Below, in pieces: positions 43,942 to 53,014 of a stretch of DNA of 64,000 bases. The notes beneath the pieces are model-generated. The model was given only the letters and a program-made list of their open reading frames with translations. It was not told the DNA's origin and did no database searches. The translations under genes and the position numbers were made by a program. Origin of the DNA: Fictibacillus phosphorivorans (GTDB taxonomy: Bacteria > Bacillota > Bacilli > Bacillales > Fictibacillaceae); NCBI RefSeq assembly GCF_023715845.1, contig NZ_JAMBOR010000011.1:62001-126000 (forward strand), given 5' to 3'. Each line of letters begins with the position of its first letter. The stretch's first letter is position 1.

Positions 43942-44688
43942 TTATGTTTTGTTTAATCCCTTCTTACGAACAAAATCTTTCATATACGCACGCTTTGGAG
44001 ACGCCATGGATGTAGTGATTTGTGTCACCCAGCCCTCCGTACGTCTGCCCCCGGTACGCTTCGTATAATATTTTGCTGTTTCTGATTCATATTGTTCTAA
44101 TAGACTTTTCGCTTCCTCATTATCCTTATACCCGTTTTTATGAAAAACAGCACCCAAAGGTAATCGAGGTTTCTTTCCTGGGGTAGCATCTGGATATCCG
44201 ATCGCCATACCGAACAGCGGAAGGACATACTCTGGACAGCCCAGTAGTTCGGATACTTCTTTAAGGTTGTTTCTGATTCCACCTATGTATACAATTCCAA
44301 GCCCGAGCGATTCTGCAGCTACTGCTACATTTTGTGCAGCTAATGAAGCATCTACTGTTCCAACAATAAAAGCTTCTGTGGATTGAATGGTTTCACTAAT
44401 ATCCTTATCCTTCATTTCAGCTGCAATTTTATGACGATTATAATCGAGACAAAAAACAAAGAAGTAACCATTTTCAGCAACATAAGATTGATTGCCTGCA
44501 AGTTCTGCAAGTTTTTGTTTCTTCTCCTGTTCTTCAACACCGATAATGGTACATACCTGCTGATAGCTTGAAGTTGAGGCAGCCTGCGCACATTCTACGA
44601 GCGTTGTGATGGTTTCTTCACTTATGGTTTTATCTTTGAATCTACGAATTGATCTGTGAGCTAATATGGTCTCTATCACTTCATTCAT
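43942..44688 (-). CDS. NADPH-dependent nitro/flavin reductase (NfrA/NfsA type)
   Basis: This 248-residue FMN oxidoreductase of the nitroreductase superfamily has AHRSIRRFKDKTISEETI, the FMN motif AQAASTSSYQQVCTIIGV, LAAQNVAVAAESLGLGIVYIGG with IRNN, and LPLFGMAIGYPDATPGKKPR. These fit the NfsA/NfrA subgroup, which reduces nitro compounds, quinones or flavins with NADPH. The physiological substrate is not known. AAAGGAG lies ten bases before the ATG at 44688; the ATG at 44697 is too close to it. Confidence 0.88.
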   Translation of the reverse strand: MNEVIETILAHRSIRRFKDKTISEETITTLVECAQAASTSSYQQVCTIIGVEEQEKKQKLAELAGNQSYVAENGYFFVFCLDYNRHKIAAEMKDKDISETIQSTEAFIVGTVDASLAAQNVAVAAESLGLGIVYIGGIRNNLKEVSELLGCPEYVLPLFGMAIGYPDATPGKKPRLPLGAVFHKNGYKDNEEAKSLLEQYESETAKYYTKRTGGRRTEGWVTQITTSMASPKRAYMKDFVRKKGLNKT

Positions 44689-44820
44689 GTGAGGCATACT
44701 CCTTTAACTAATCATGTTTGTTGATTGCATTATATCCTTTTTCAGAGCAAAAATGCGAACCCTAGGCGCTGGAATCGCATAATCAGTTACTAGATTATTA
44801 CCCGACTTTATAGATCGTTT

Positions 44821-45762
44821 TTATTTATTAAAGCATGCTTCCTCTAGATTCAAATCCCAACGTTCTTCAACTAATGGCTTTCCCGTCCACTCTTCATTTG
44901 GTTTTTCTTCTGTTCGTTTAAAATTGAACGTTTGATAAAGATAACGAGCGGCATCTAAAGTGCTTACTGTCCATAAAAAAACATGCTTATATTTTTTTTC
45001 TTTACAGAAATCAAGTGCCGTCTTTAACAGCTTCTTCCCAATACCCATACCTTGATACTTTTCATTTAAGATAAACCATCTTAGCTGAGCTACCGCGTTA
45101 GTGGATTTAGTAATCGCAACCGATCCGGCTATTTCACCGTTTACTTCAGCAACCCACAGCTCGCCTCCATCAGGATCCTTCATAAACTCCGCTAACCCTT
45201 TCATGACGTAATATTCAAATATACGGCCAAACTTATAGGATTGGTCATATAATGTTCCATGAAGATACGCAATATATCCAGCGTCACCGGGTCTGAATGG
45301 ACGAATGATGAGCTCGGATGGATGAGGTTGCTTTTCCTCCGAATAAATCGATTGAATATTTTCCATTGATTCGACAAGCTTACTCAGATCACTTTCAGGC
45401 AAGTTTTGAACCATTTGCTCTACTCCATGATTTGATTTTTCTACCAAGTCGCTATAAATTTTTTCTCCATGTTCTGTTAGAAAAAGAGAGTACTGTCGCT
45501 TATCTTTAGTAGATTGTTTTTTTTCGATGATGTTTTCATCTTCAAAGCGTTGGATTATACGGCTCATATATCCTCGATCAATTCCAAGGTTCTCTCTTAC
45601 TTCCGTTGCGGTGCTGCCCTTCTTGGAATGAATTTCAGTGATCACACGGGCCTCGGTTAACGGAAATGGCTGGTTATATATTTCTTGATCGATTTTTCCT
45701 AAAATATTTGCATAGTACCTGTTGAATCTACGAATCTTCTCTATGTAGTTTACTCTTTTCAA
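44821..45762 (-). CDS. MarR-GNAT fusion: winged-helix regulator with acetyltransferase domain
   Basis: This 313-residue protein has two domains. Residues 1 to about 145 are a MarR-type winged helix (PFPLTEARVITEIHSKKGST, IDRGYMSRIIQRFEDENII, DKRQYSLFLTEHG). Residues about 150-310 are a GNAT acetyltransferase with acetyl-CoA motif KYQGMGIGKKLLKTALDFCK and HVFLWTVSTLDAARYLYQTF. The start is probably the TTG at 45762 behind AAGGAGG. A perfect palindrome of 27 bases lies over its -35, so autoregulation is likely. Substrate and other targets are unknown. No neighbour suggests a detoxified compound, apart from the nitroreductase on the same strand. Confidence 0.88.
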   Translation of the reverse strand: MKRVNYIEKIRRFNRYYANILGKIDQEIYNQPFPLTEARVITEIHSKKGSTATEVRENLGIDRGYMSRIIQRFEDENIIEKKQSTKDKRQYSLFLTEHGEKIYSDLVEKSNHGVEQMVQNLPESDLSKLVESMENIQSIYSEEKQPHPSELIIRPFRPGDAGYIAYLHGTLYDQSYKFGRIFEYYVMKGLAEFMKDPDGGELWVAEVNGEIAGSVAITKSTNAVAQLRWFILNEKYQGMGIGKKLLKTALDFCKEKKYKHVFLWTVSTLDAARYLYQTFNFKRTEEKPNEEWTGKPLVEERWDLNLEEACFNK

Positions 45763-45802
45763 AACCATCCTCCTTACTATTCTGAATTTTATATTTTTTT
45801 CG

Positions 45803-45832
45803 AGTATATCCTACATTAGTTGACTTAGTCAA
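45803..45832 (-). promoter_or_regulatory. SigA promoter of the MarR-GNAT gene
   Basis: On the minus strand TTGACT (45832-45827), an 18-base spacer and TATACT (45808-45803). The -35 is in the operator palindrome. Confidence 0.75.
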
Positions 45833-45839
45833 CTAATGT
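45813..45839. promoter_or_regulatory. Perfect 27-bp palindromic operator
   Basis: ACATTAGTTGACT (45813-45825) is followed by one central base and its exact reverse complement (45827-45839). It is a textbook dimer site for a MarR protein and blocks the -35 and spacer of the MarR-GNAT promoter. Confidence 0.82.
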
Positions 45840-45861
45840 AACGGATAGCAGGATTCCAAAT

Positions 45862-45893
45862 AAAAAAGCCTCATTTATACAGAGGCTTTAATG
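45862..45893 (-). terminator. Terminator after nasC
   Basis: On the minus strand AAAGCCTC-tgtataaat-GAGGCTTTTTTATTT. Confidence 0.85.
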
Positions 45894-45924
45894 ACTTTAT
45901 GCATTAAGTTAAAACATAAGGTGT

Positions 45925-48063
45925 TCAATTTATCGATAAATCAATAACCGGACTTACGCTCACTGCACAAACTTTAAATCCTGGCATTTTACATGTCGGA
46001 TCTAGCGCTTCATGAGTAATCTTGTTTACATTTTGATCATCTCCCCAATGGAAAGGAACAAAAACAGTATCTTCACGAATTTTATTTGAATATTTACTCC
46101 TGACTATTATCTGCCCTCTTTTAGACGAAAGTTTAACCAATGCATGATTTTCGACTTTATATTTCTTTGCAGTATCAGGATGGATTTCTAAAAACGATTC
46201 GAAGGTAAGTGAATTCAATGCTGGACTGATTCTTGTTTGTTCACCTGTCAAATAATGTGAAATTATCCTTCCTGTCGTTAAATAAAGCGGATATTCAATG
46301 TCGATTTGTTCTTTTGGATAGTGGTTATTAACGGATATTATTCTTCCTTTTCCATCTGGATGTGCAAATGTTTTAGTAAAAAGTCTGCTTTCCCCCGGAT
46401 GATCGTATTCAGGACACGGCCAATAGACTCTTTCTTTTTTCAAACGATTATACGTAATCCCAAAGTAATCCGCGATTCCCCCACGACTTGCTACCCTAAG
46501 TTCATTGAAAATTTCTTCTGGTGAAGAAAACGAGAAAAATTCACCCCTACCAAGAATCTTTGCAATCTCACATAATATTTTCCAGTCATGTTTGGTTTCT
46601 CCGGGATTTTTACGAGATGCTTCCCTCAGCGTTACACGCCCTTCAAGATTTGTCATTGTACCTTCGTTTTCTAGGTAAGATGAACACGGTAGGATCAAAT
46701 CTGCCAATTTTGCTGTCTCGGAAATGAACAAATCAACAACGACTAAACATCTCAATTTTTCTAATGATTGTTTTACATAATTCGCATTCGGATTCGAAAC
46801 AACAGGATTTGAGCCCATTACAAATAAACCTTGGATGTCTCCAGCATCTATTTTCTCAATCATTTCATAAGCTGAAACCCCCTTACGAGGTAAGTCTTCT
46901 TCGTTTATCCCCCATACTCTAGAGATATATTTACGGTGCTCTTCGTTTTCCAAACTACGGTATCCAGGAAGCTGATCCGCTTTTTGACCATGTTCCCTGC
47001 CACCTTGCCCATTTCCTTGTCCCGTAATGGCTCCATATCCACAACCGATTTTCCCAATTTTACCAGTAACTAATACAAGGTTTAAAAAATTTCTGACTGC
47101 CATGTACCCATCGGTTTGCTGCTCTACTCCTCTTGCGGTAAAAATCATCCCTGTAGAAGATGTCGCATATTTTACAGCTGCAAGTTGAATCGATTCCTCT
47201 GAAATTCCTGTCAATTTTGATATATCATTTAATTTAATCGTGCTTATATGTTCTTTTAGTTCATCGATTCCGTTTGTTTTTTCATCTATAAACTCTTCAT
47301 TCAAATAACCCTTTTCAAAAATGACCTTTAGAATACCGTTAACGAGTGCAGCGTCCGTTCCAGGTTTCACTTTTAAATGTAAATCAGCAACTCCCGTTGT
47401 AGCTGTTTCCCTAGGATCAATCACAATGATAAATGATCCATTCTCCTTTGCCTTTGTCAGATAAGGCATTAGGGTCGGTTGGCATTCCGCAATATTTGTT
47501 CCTGCTAAAATAAGACAACGAGCGAAAGGAATTTCTGACAACTTGTTCGTAAATCCACGATCTATACCGAACGCTTCATTTGCTGCTGTAGCAGCCGCTG
47601 ACATACAAAACCGACCATTATAGTCAATATGCTTTGTTTTAAATGCAACACGCGCAAACTTCCCTAACAAATAAGCCGATTCATTTGTTAGGGAACCCCC
47701 TCCATATACACCTATTCCATCAAATCCATTTTGGCGTTGAATTTCTGAGAATCTTTCTTGTATATACTCGAGCGCTTTCTGCCATGAAATCCGAACAAAC
47801 TCTCCGTTCTTTTTTAGCATGGGATATTGAATGCGCTCCTGACTTAGTGCATGTTGATGAGCATTAAGTCCTTTTATACATACCCTTTCTTCTGAGGTCG
47901 GATTATATTTTGGCAGAACCTTATATTTTTCATGCCCTACCATCCGTTGTTCAACGATCTGCATTGTACACTGTACACTGCAAAAGGGACACTGGGTATC
48001 CATCACGTTTTCTGTTCCTAGTTCTTTCTCTTTTTGTCGGTAATAACTAAGAAAATCATTCAT
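45925..48063 (-). CDS. nasC: Assimilatory nitrate reductase, catalytic subunit
   Basis: This 712-residue molybdenum enzyme reduces nitrate to nitrite in the cytoplasm. The N-terminal [4Fe-4S] site has C25, C28, C32 and C62 (CPFCSVQCT, then RVCIKG). Molybdopterin domains follow (GVYGGGSLTNESAYLLGKFA, DYNGRFCMSAAATAANEAFG, KIGKIGCGYGAITGQGNGQG), ending with the C-terminal MGD-binding barrel (YPLYLTTGRIISHYLTGEQT). The length is near that of B. subtilis NasC (about 710). The NasB electron-transfer subunit is not found next to it, so its electron donor must be elsewhere. It is the last gene of the nas cluster. Confidence 0.92.
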   Translation of the reverse strand: MNDFLSYYRQKEKELGTENVMDTQCPFCSVQCTMQIVEQRMVGHEKYKVLPKYNPTSEERVCIKGLNAHQHALSQERIQYPMLKKNGEFVRISWQKALEYIQERFSEIQRQNGFDGIGVYGGGSLTNESAYLLGKFARVAFKTKHIDYNGRFCMSAAATAANEAFGIDRGFTNKLSEIPFARCLILAGTNIAECQPTLMPYLTKAKENGSFIIVIDPRETATTGVADLHLKVKPGTDAALVNGILKVIFEKGYLNEEFIDEKTNGIDELKEHISTIKLNDISKLTGISEESIQLAAVKYATSSTGMIFTARGVEQQTDGYMAVRNFLNLVLVTGKIGKIGCGYGAITGQGNGQGGREHGQKADQLPGYRSLENEEHRKYISRVWGINEEDLPRKGVSAYEMIEKIDAGDIQGLFVMGSNPVVSNPNANYVKQSLEKLRCLVVVDLFISETAKLADLILPCSSYLENEGTMTNLEGRVTLREASRKNPGETKHDWKILCEIAKILGRGEFFSFSSPEEIFNELRVASRGGIADYFGITYNRLKKERVYWPCPEYDHPGESRLFTKTFAHPDGKGRIISVNNHYPKEQIDIEYPLYLTTGRIISHYLTGEQTRISPALNSLTFESFLEIHPDTAKKYKVENHALVKLSSKRGQIIVRSKYSNKIREDTVFVPFHWGDDQNVNKITHEALDPTCKMPGFKVCAVSVSPVIDLSIN

Positions 48064-48090
48064 TTAATGGTCACACCTTTTGGCTTACTA

Positions 48091-48396
48091 CTAGAGACAA
48101 ACATAAACTTTTTCATCTTTTATCTCTACTTCGAATGTTTTCACACAACCTTCATCTGGTTTTTGAGCTTTACCCTCTTCCGTACAAATCTTCCAATTAT
48201 GCATTGGACAATATACATGCTTTCCGCTGATGATCCCCTGAGAAAGGACTCCCCCTTTATGTGGACAGCTATTTTCAATTGCATGTATCACTCCAGTTGA
48301 TAGTTTGAATAACGCAATATCATAGTTTCGTACTTTCACAGATTTACCTAATTTCTCTGGAAGGTTATTCACATTGGCAACGTATATACGCTCCAT
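48091..48396 (-). CDS. nirD: Nitrite reductase small subunit (Rieske type)
   Basis: This 101-residue subunit of the NADH-dependent assimilatory nitrite reductase (NasE in B. subtilis) has a Rieske-like [2Fe-2S] site with C44 and H46 (SCPHKGGVLSQG) and C63 and H66 (VYCPMHNWKICTEEGK). Both pairs are intact, so a cluster is expected, unlike NirD of some enteric bacteria. It starts 13 bases after nirB behind AGGAGG. It works with NirB to give ammonium. Confidence 0.92.
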   Translation of the reverse strand: MERIYVANVNNLPEKLGKSVKVRNYDIALFKLSTGVIHAIENSCPHKGGVLSQGIISGKHVYCPMHNWKICTEEGKAQKPDEGCVKTFEVEIKDEKVYVCL

Positions 48397-48409
48397 AATC
48401 TTTTCCTCC

Positions 48410-50842
48410 TTACGCTCTAACAGAGGTTTGAGTTTCTAAGTTTCGAAATAACTTTTCTTGTATTTCTTGATTCTTAACGATTTCTTCCCAAGGGTCTTTT
48501 GTATGGGCAAGAGCTTCTTCTATTCTTGCTACCAGCTGTTTTTTGTTTTCTTCATCAAACAGCACCTCGCGTATATTCTCTAATCCTATACGTTCTATCC
48601 ACTTAGAAGTCCGTTCCAAATATGTTGCTGTCTCCCGATAATATTGAAGAAAAGCGGCCGTTGTTTCAATAACCTCTTTTTCTTTTTTAACCGTACATAA
48701 TAAATCTCCAGCACGCAGATGAGTGCCCCCGTTTCCACCGACGTATATTTCAAAACCACCATCCACACCGACGATACCAACATCTTTAATACCTGATTCT
48801 GCACAATTACGCGGGCATGCTGAAACTGACATTTTAACTTTATGCGGGGTATTAAGACGTTCAAATTTCTTTTCAAGATCAATTCCTAGTTGAGTAGAAT
48901 CCTGGGTTCCAAATCGGCAAAATTGACTGCCAACACATGTTTTTACCGTTCTTAAAGCTTTTCCATACGCATATCCAGAAGGCATATCAAGGTCTGCCCA
49001 AACTTTTGGGAGATCTTCTTTCTTTATTCCTAATAGATCGATACGTTGGCCGCCTGTTAATTTAATCATAGGAACGTCATATTTTTCCGCTACGTCCGCT
49101 ATTTTTCTTAAGTCAGTTACATTTGTCACCCCGCCGTACATTCTTGGGACGACAGAATAAGTTCCATCCTTCTGAATATTGGCATGTAGGCGATCATTGA
49201 CAAAACGGGATTCCTGTTCATCTTCATAGTCTGAAGGATATAACATACCTAAATAGTAGTTCAGTGCAGGACGGCATTTCGAACACCCTTCTTCGTTCTT
49301 CCAGCCGAGTACGTTCATTATTTCTTTAACAAACTTTAAGTTTTTAGATTTAATTTCTTCAATCACTTCTTCACGGCTTAAAGTTGTACATCCACACACT
49401 GCTTCTTTTATTTCACTTTGGTCAAATTCGTCACCAAGTGTGTATTCTAATAGATCTTGTACGAGAGGTTTACATCCCCCGCAAGATCGTGAAGCATTTG
49501 TATTGTCTTTTACTTGATCTACTGTTGTCAGACCGTTTTCAACAATCGCTCCACAAATTTCACCTTTTGTAACACCATTACAGCCGCAAATAACTTCACT
49601 GTTAACCATTTCTAGTGCAGCACTCTTACTTGATTCACCACCCGAATGGTCTTGGAGTATGGCAACTTTGGAGAGATTTGAAATATCAGTCCTATCGTTT
49701 ATCATGTTCAACAATTTGGGTCCTTCTCCAATATCACCGAATAATACGGCTCCGGCCACTTTGTCATCCCGAAAAACTACTTTTTTATAAATCCCTTCAA
49801 AATCGTCATATACTTTGATCGAATTTGTATCATGATTATCCAAGAAGTCACCTGCAGAGAAGACGTCCACACCTGAGACTTTTAATTGTGTTGAAACAAC
49901 CGAACCCTCATATTTTTTACTCTCTACACCACAAACTTTCTCAGCCAAGATTTTTCCTTGCTCATATAGAGGAGCAACTAGACCGTATACAATCTCTCGA
50001 TGTTCTGCACACTCTCCGACTGCATAAATGTTCGGACAGTCCGTCTGCATATAATCATTAACAACGATTCCCCGATTCACTTGAATTCCATTATTCTTTG
50101 CTAATTGAACATTGGGTCTGATTCCCACAGCCATTACGACCAAATCAGCCTCGATTTTTGAACCGTCTTTAAAAAGCAATCCTTCCACTCGACGACTACC
50201 AAAGATTTCTTCCGTTTGCTTGTTAAGCAAAAAGTTCATCCCTTGCGCCTCGAGTTCTTTTTGAAGCATTTTAGAAGCGGTTGGATCAAGTTGTCTTTCC
50301 ATTAAATGCTCACAAATATGTACGACATCCACTTCCATACCAAGATTCAATAATCCTCTGGCAGCTTCTAGACCTAGTAGCCCTCCACCGATGACAACAG
50401 CTTTTCTATATTGTTGAGCTGACTCAATCATTGTTTGACAATCTTGGATATCACGGAATGCGGTAACCCCTTCCTTATCTGCTCCTGGTAATGGAAGCAT
50501 GAACGGTAAAGATCCTGTTGCAAGAATCAGTTCATCGTATTCTATTTGTCTATCTTTATCGGTATATACTTGTTTTCTTTCTTTATCAATCTCTACCACG
50601 GTTTCCCCTGTATAGAGTTGTATATTATGCTGCTCATACCATTCCAATTCGTTAATGGTAATATCATCAATTGATGTATCACCTTGTAGTACGGTCGATA
50701 ATAAGATCCGGTTATAGTTTGGGTATGGTTCACGTCCAAAAATGGTAATTTCAAATCCATCCGAGTCTATTTTCAATATCTCTTCTATACAACGTACACC
50801 TGCCATTCCATTTCCAACCAACACTAATTTTTTCTTTTTCAT
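48410..50842 (-). CDS. nirB: Nitrite reductase large subunit (NADH, siroheme)
   Basis: This 810-residue enzyme (NasD in B. subtilis) reduces nitrite to ammonium. In order: an FAD/NAD(P) domain (LVLVGNGMAGVRCIEEIL, AVVIGGGLLGLEAARGL, IYAVGECAEH); two BFD-like [2Fe-2S] cysteine regions (CGCNGVTKGEIC with SCGGCKPLV, and CGCTTLSREEV with CSKCRPALNYY); and the siroheme/[4Fe-4S] region (TCVGSQFCRFGTQDS, SACPRNCAESGIKDVG). The frame opens at 50911, but TTGGAGG is placed for the ATG at 50842. Siroheme comes from SumT and HemD in the same cluster. Confidence 0.94.
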   Translation of the reverse strand: MKKKKLVLVGNGMAGVRCIEEILKIDSDGFEITIFGREPYPNYNRILLSTVLQGDTSIDDITINELEWYEQHNIQLYTGETVVEIDKERKQVYTDKDRQIEYDELILATGSLPFMLPLPGADKEGVTAFRDIQDCQTMIESAQQYRKAVVIGGGLLGLEAARGLLNLGMEVDVVHICEHLMERQLDPTASKMLQKELEAQGMNFLLNKQTEEIFGSRRVEGLLFKDGSKIEADLVVMAVGIRPNVQLAKNNGIQVNRGIVVNDYMQTDCPNIYAVGECAEHREIVYGLVAPLYEQGKILAEKVCGVESKKYEGSVVSTQLKVSGVDVFSAGDFLDNHDTNSIKVYDDFEGIYKKVVFRDDKVAGAVLFGDIGEGPKLLNMINDRTDISNLSKVAILQDHSGGESSKSAALEMVNSEVICGCNGVTKGEICGAIVENGLTTVDQVKDNTNASRSCGGCKPLVQDLLEYTLGDEFDQSEIKEAVCGCTTLSREEVIEEIKSKNLKFVKEIMNVLGWKNEEGCSKCRPALNYYLGMLYPSDYEDEQESRFVNDRLHANIQKDGTYSVVPRMYGGVTNVTDLRKIADVAEKYDVPMIKLTGGQRIDLLGIKKEDLPKVWADLDMPSGYAYGKALRTVKTCVGSQFCRFGTQDSTQLGIDLEKKFERLNTPHKVKMSVSACPRNCAESGIKDVGIVGVDGGFEIYVGGNGGTHLRAGDLLCTVKKEKEVIETTAAFLQYYRETATYLERTSKWIERIGLENIREVLFDEENKKQLVARIEEALAHTKDPWEEIVKNQEIQEKLFRNLETQTSVRA

Positions 50843-50858
50843 ACATATTACCTCCAAT

Positions 50859-52013
50859 TCATTGAATGGATGGATAAACTTTGACATTCTTATGGCTGCT
50901 TCTTTTTCCATCTTTCACACTACGTATTGTTCCAATCAGACACAAAGCGGAAAAGATTGAAAACAATACAAATCCTGGTGTGTAGCTTCCGATCATATCT
51001 TTTGTCATCCCAAAAACAAGCGGCAATATAAAGCCTCCAATACCTCCGATCGCGCCAATAATTCCTGCTGATGCACCTGTTTTTCCTGGGGCCACCTCGG
51101 GCACGAGTTTGAATACGGCACCATTTCCTGCTCCTAAAAACAACCCCAACAATAAGAAAACAAAAGTGAAAATGCCACTATTATCGACTACTAAAGGGAT
51201 CAAGATGGAGATTACTGAAGTTCCCACAAACAGAAACATTAATGGCATTTTTGCTCCAAATCGATCTGCAAGATAACTTCCAAAAGGCCTTATGAATGTA
51301 GCGATTACTACAAACCAAGCTGTTTTCATCCCTACATCTACGAGTGAAACTTGATAGAGTCCTTTCAACAATGTCGGTAAATAAAGGCTAAAAGCTACGA
51401 ATCCTCCAAAAGTAAGAAAATAAAACATGGACAACATCCAAAGGGACCTGTATTTCATTACAGAAAATGCTTCTTTCACTGTCATTTTTTTATTTGAAAG
51501 GGGAGCTTCTTTTGTGAACAACCAAAAAATGATAGTCATCAAACCCATTAATATGGCACCGCCCCAAAACGTCCAAGAAAGGCCCAATTCAGTAACCATG
51601 GTAGGAATTGTAAATCCAGATATTGCAGATCCTATATTTCCTAATCCTACAACACCTAACACATAACCTTGTTTTCCGAACGTATACCAGGCAGAAACGT
51701 AAGAAATCGCAATTGCAAAAGTGGCACCTGCTAATCCAATCAAAAATGTCCAAAACAATAACATTTCAAAGGAAGCCGCATATCCAATTCCCACTAAAGG
51801 AATAACTAGTGCTAACATCGTTACGGTATAAACCTTCCTTCCACCATATCGATCACTTGCTATTCCTAAAGGGATTCTCATTAATGAACCCAGTAAAACA
51901 GGTATGGCTATAAGCAGACTTAGCTTTGTATCGCTCAATCCATACATGTTTTGTATGATTGGAGCAACCTGTGCACCCATTGTCCAAGAATCATAGCTAT
52001 CGTGGATAACCAT
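50859..52013 (-). CDS. Nitrate/nitrite MFS transporter (NarK/NasA family), N-terminus frameshifted
   Basis: This 384-residue MFS carrier has the family marks APIIQNMYGLSDTKLSLLIA, VLLGSLMRIPLGIASDRYGGRK and GLGNIGSAISGF, with FLGAGNGAVFKLVPEV in the second half. It should import nitrate and export nitrite. The readable frame starts at 52013 without a ribosome site, and helix 1 is incomplete. A well-placed ATG at 52036, behind GAAAGGATG, opens another frame reading MKEQKNALWLSTIAMI, a normal NarK-type start, which joins the main frame only if a frameshift is allowed near 51985-51995. A short deletion there, or a sequencing error, is likely. The transporter may be inactive. It is downstream of sumT and a 25-residue gene. 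Confidence 0.75.
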   Translation of the reverse strand: MVIHDSYDSWTMGAQVAPIIQNMYGLSDTKLSLLIAIPVLLGSLMRIPLGIASDRYGGRKVYTVTMLALVIPLVGIGYAASFEMLLFWTFLIGLAGATFAIAISYVSAWYTFGKQGYVLGVVGLGNIGSAISGFTIPTMVTELGLSWTFWGGAILMGLMTIIFWLFTKEAPLSNKKMTVKEAFSVMKYRSLWMLSMFYFLTFGGFVAFSLYLPTLLKGLYQVSLVDVGMKTAWFVVIATFIRPFGSYLADRFGAKMPLMFLFVGTSVISILIPLVVDNSGIFTFVFLLLGLFLGAGNGAVFKLVPEVAPGKTGASAGIIGAIGGIGGFILPLVFGMTKDMIGSYTPGFVLFSIFSALCLIGTIRSVKDGKRSSHKNVKVYPSIQ

Positions 52014-52061
52014 AAAGCATTTTTTTGTTCTTTCATTTTTTCATCCTTTCAAACGATTGGA

Positions 52062-52139
52062 TTAACATTTCTGAAACCATACCTGAATAGCAAGAATTAA
52101 AAATGTCAATATGCCAATTCCATTGGTCTTTTTATCCAT
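52062..52139 (-). CDS. 25-residue membrane peptide in the nas cluster
   Basis: This is a tiny gene with an excellent ribosome site (TATAGGAGGAATCAA before the ATG at 52139). It codes for MDKKTNGIGILTFLILAIQV followed by WFQKC: a short basic start, one hydrophobic helix and a cysteine end. It sits between sumT and the damaged nitrate transporter, on the same strand, and should be on the same transcript. I match it to no named family. It might be a small partner of the transporter or a leader peptide; neither is shown. Confidence 0.6.
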   Translation of the reverse strand: MDKKTNGIGILTFLILAIQVWFQKC

Positions 52140-52187
52140 TTGATTCCTCCTATAGGTTGTTGATTATCTAATCAGTTTGATCAACAC

Positions 52188-52964
52188 TTAAATTGTTAAA
52201 GCATCTAAAGCGGTCTGTTGACGGTTCACTTGCTCAAACCATTGTATTTTTTCACGTAATCGAACCACTTCACCGATGATGATTATACCTGGATTTTGAA
52301 TCTGATTTTTCTCTGCGATCTCCACAATTGATAGAAGTGTCCCAGTTACAGTGTGTTGTTTTACTGTTGTTCCAGAGTGTACTATAGCCACCGGAGTGTT
52401 TTTGGAACGTCCATGTTTTAATAACTGCTGTTGAATATACGGCAAATTACCGACTCCCATATAGATCACTAACGTATCAATTCCTTTTGCAATGCTTTCC
52501 CAACATAAATGATCTTTTCCTTGTCTCATATGTCCAGTTACAATCGCAAACGTGGAACTATAGTCTCGATGTGTAACAGGAATTCCAGCATACATGGGAG
52601 CTGCCATTCCAGATGTGATCCCTGGCACAATTTCATATGGAATTCCATGTTTTGCAAGTACTTGTGCTTCTTCACCACCTCTTCCGTATACAAAAGGGTC
52701 ACCCCCTTTTAGTCTGGTAACAATTCTTCCCCGTTTGGTTTGCCTTACTAAATATTGATTAATCATGTCTTGATCCATCGAATGCTTACCTGGTTTTTTG
52801 CCACAGTAAATCAAGTCAGCCCCGTTTTTCGCATAGCTTAATAATTCTTGATTGATTAAACGATCGAATAAAATCACATCCGCTTCCTGAATACATTTAA
52901 GACCTTTTCTAGTAATCAAATCTGGATCACCAGGTCCGGCACCAACTAAATAAGCTTTGCCCAT
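52188..52964 (-). CDS. sumT: Uroporphyrinogen-III C-methyltransferase (SUMT)
   Basis: This 258-residue SAM-dependent methyltransferase makes precorrin-2, the first step from uroporphyrinogen III to siroheme. Seen are KAYLVGAGPGDPDLITRKGL, RGRIVTRLKGGDPFVYGRGGEE, GIPVTHRDYSSTFAIVTGH and TLVIYMGVGNLPYIQQQL. In B. subtilis the nas-linked NasF fuses this domain with a uroporphyrinogen-III synthase; here that second domain is a separate gene at 53311. It is the first gene downstream of the TnrA-like site and leads the cluster that needs siroheme. Confidence 0.93.
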   Translation of the reverse strand: MGKAYLVGAGPGDPDLITRKGLKCIQEADVILFDRLINQELLSYAKNGADLIYCGKKPGKHSMDQDMINQYLVRQTKRGRIVTRLKGGDPFVYGRGGEEAQVLAKHGIPYEIVPGITSGMAAPMYAGIPVTHRDYSSTFAIVTGHMRQGKDHLCWESIAKGIDTLVIYMGVGNLPYIQQQLLKHGRSKNTPVAIVHSGTTVKQHTVTGTLLSIVEIAEKNQIQNPGIIIIGEVVRLREKIQWFEQVNRQQTALDALTI

Positions 52965-53008
52965 TCAAGCCTCTCCTTTTAAATGACTGCTTTTTTTTCG
53001 ATGTGGAA

Positions 53009-53014
53009 AGTATC
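53009..53014 (-). promoter_or_regulatory. Probable -10 of the nas cluster promoter
   Basis: GATACT on the minus strand with a predicted start near 53002. The centre of the TnrA-like site is 50 bases upstream, which is the spacing of TnrA-activated promoters. Confidence 0.5.
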
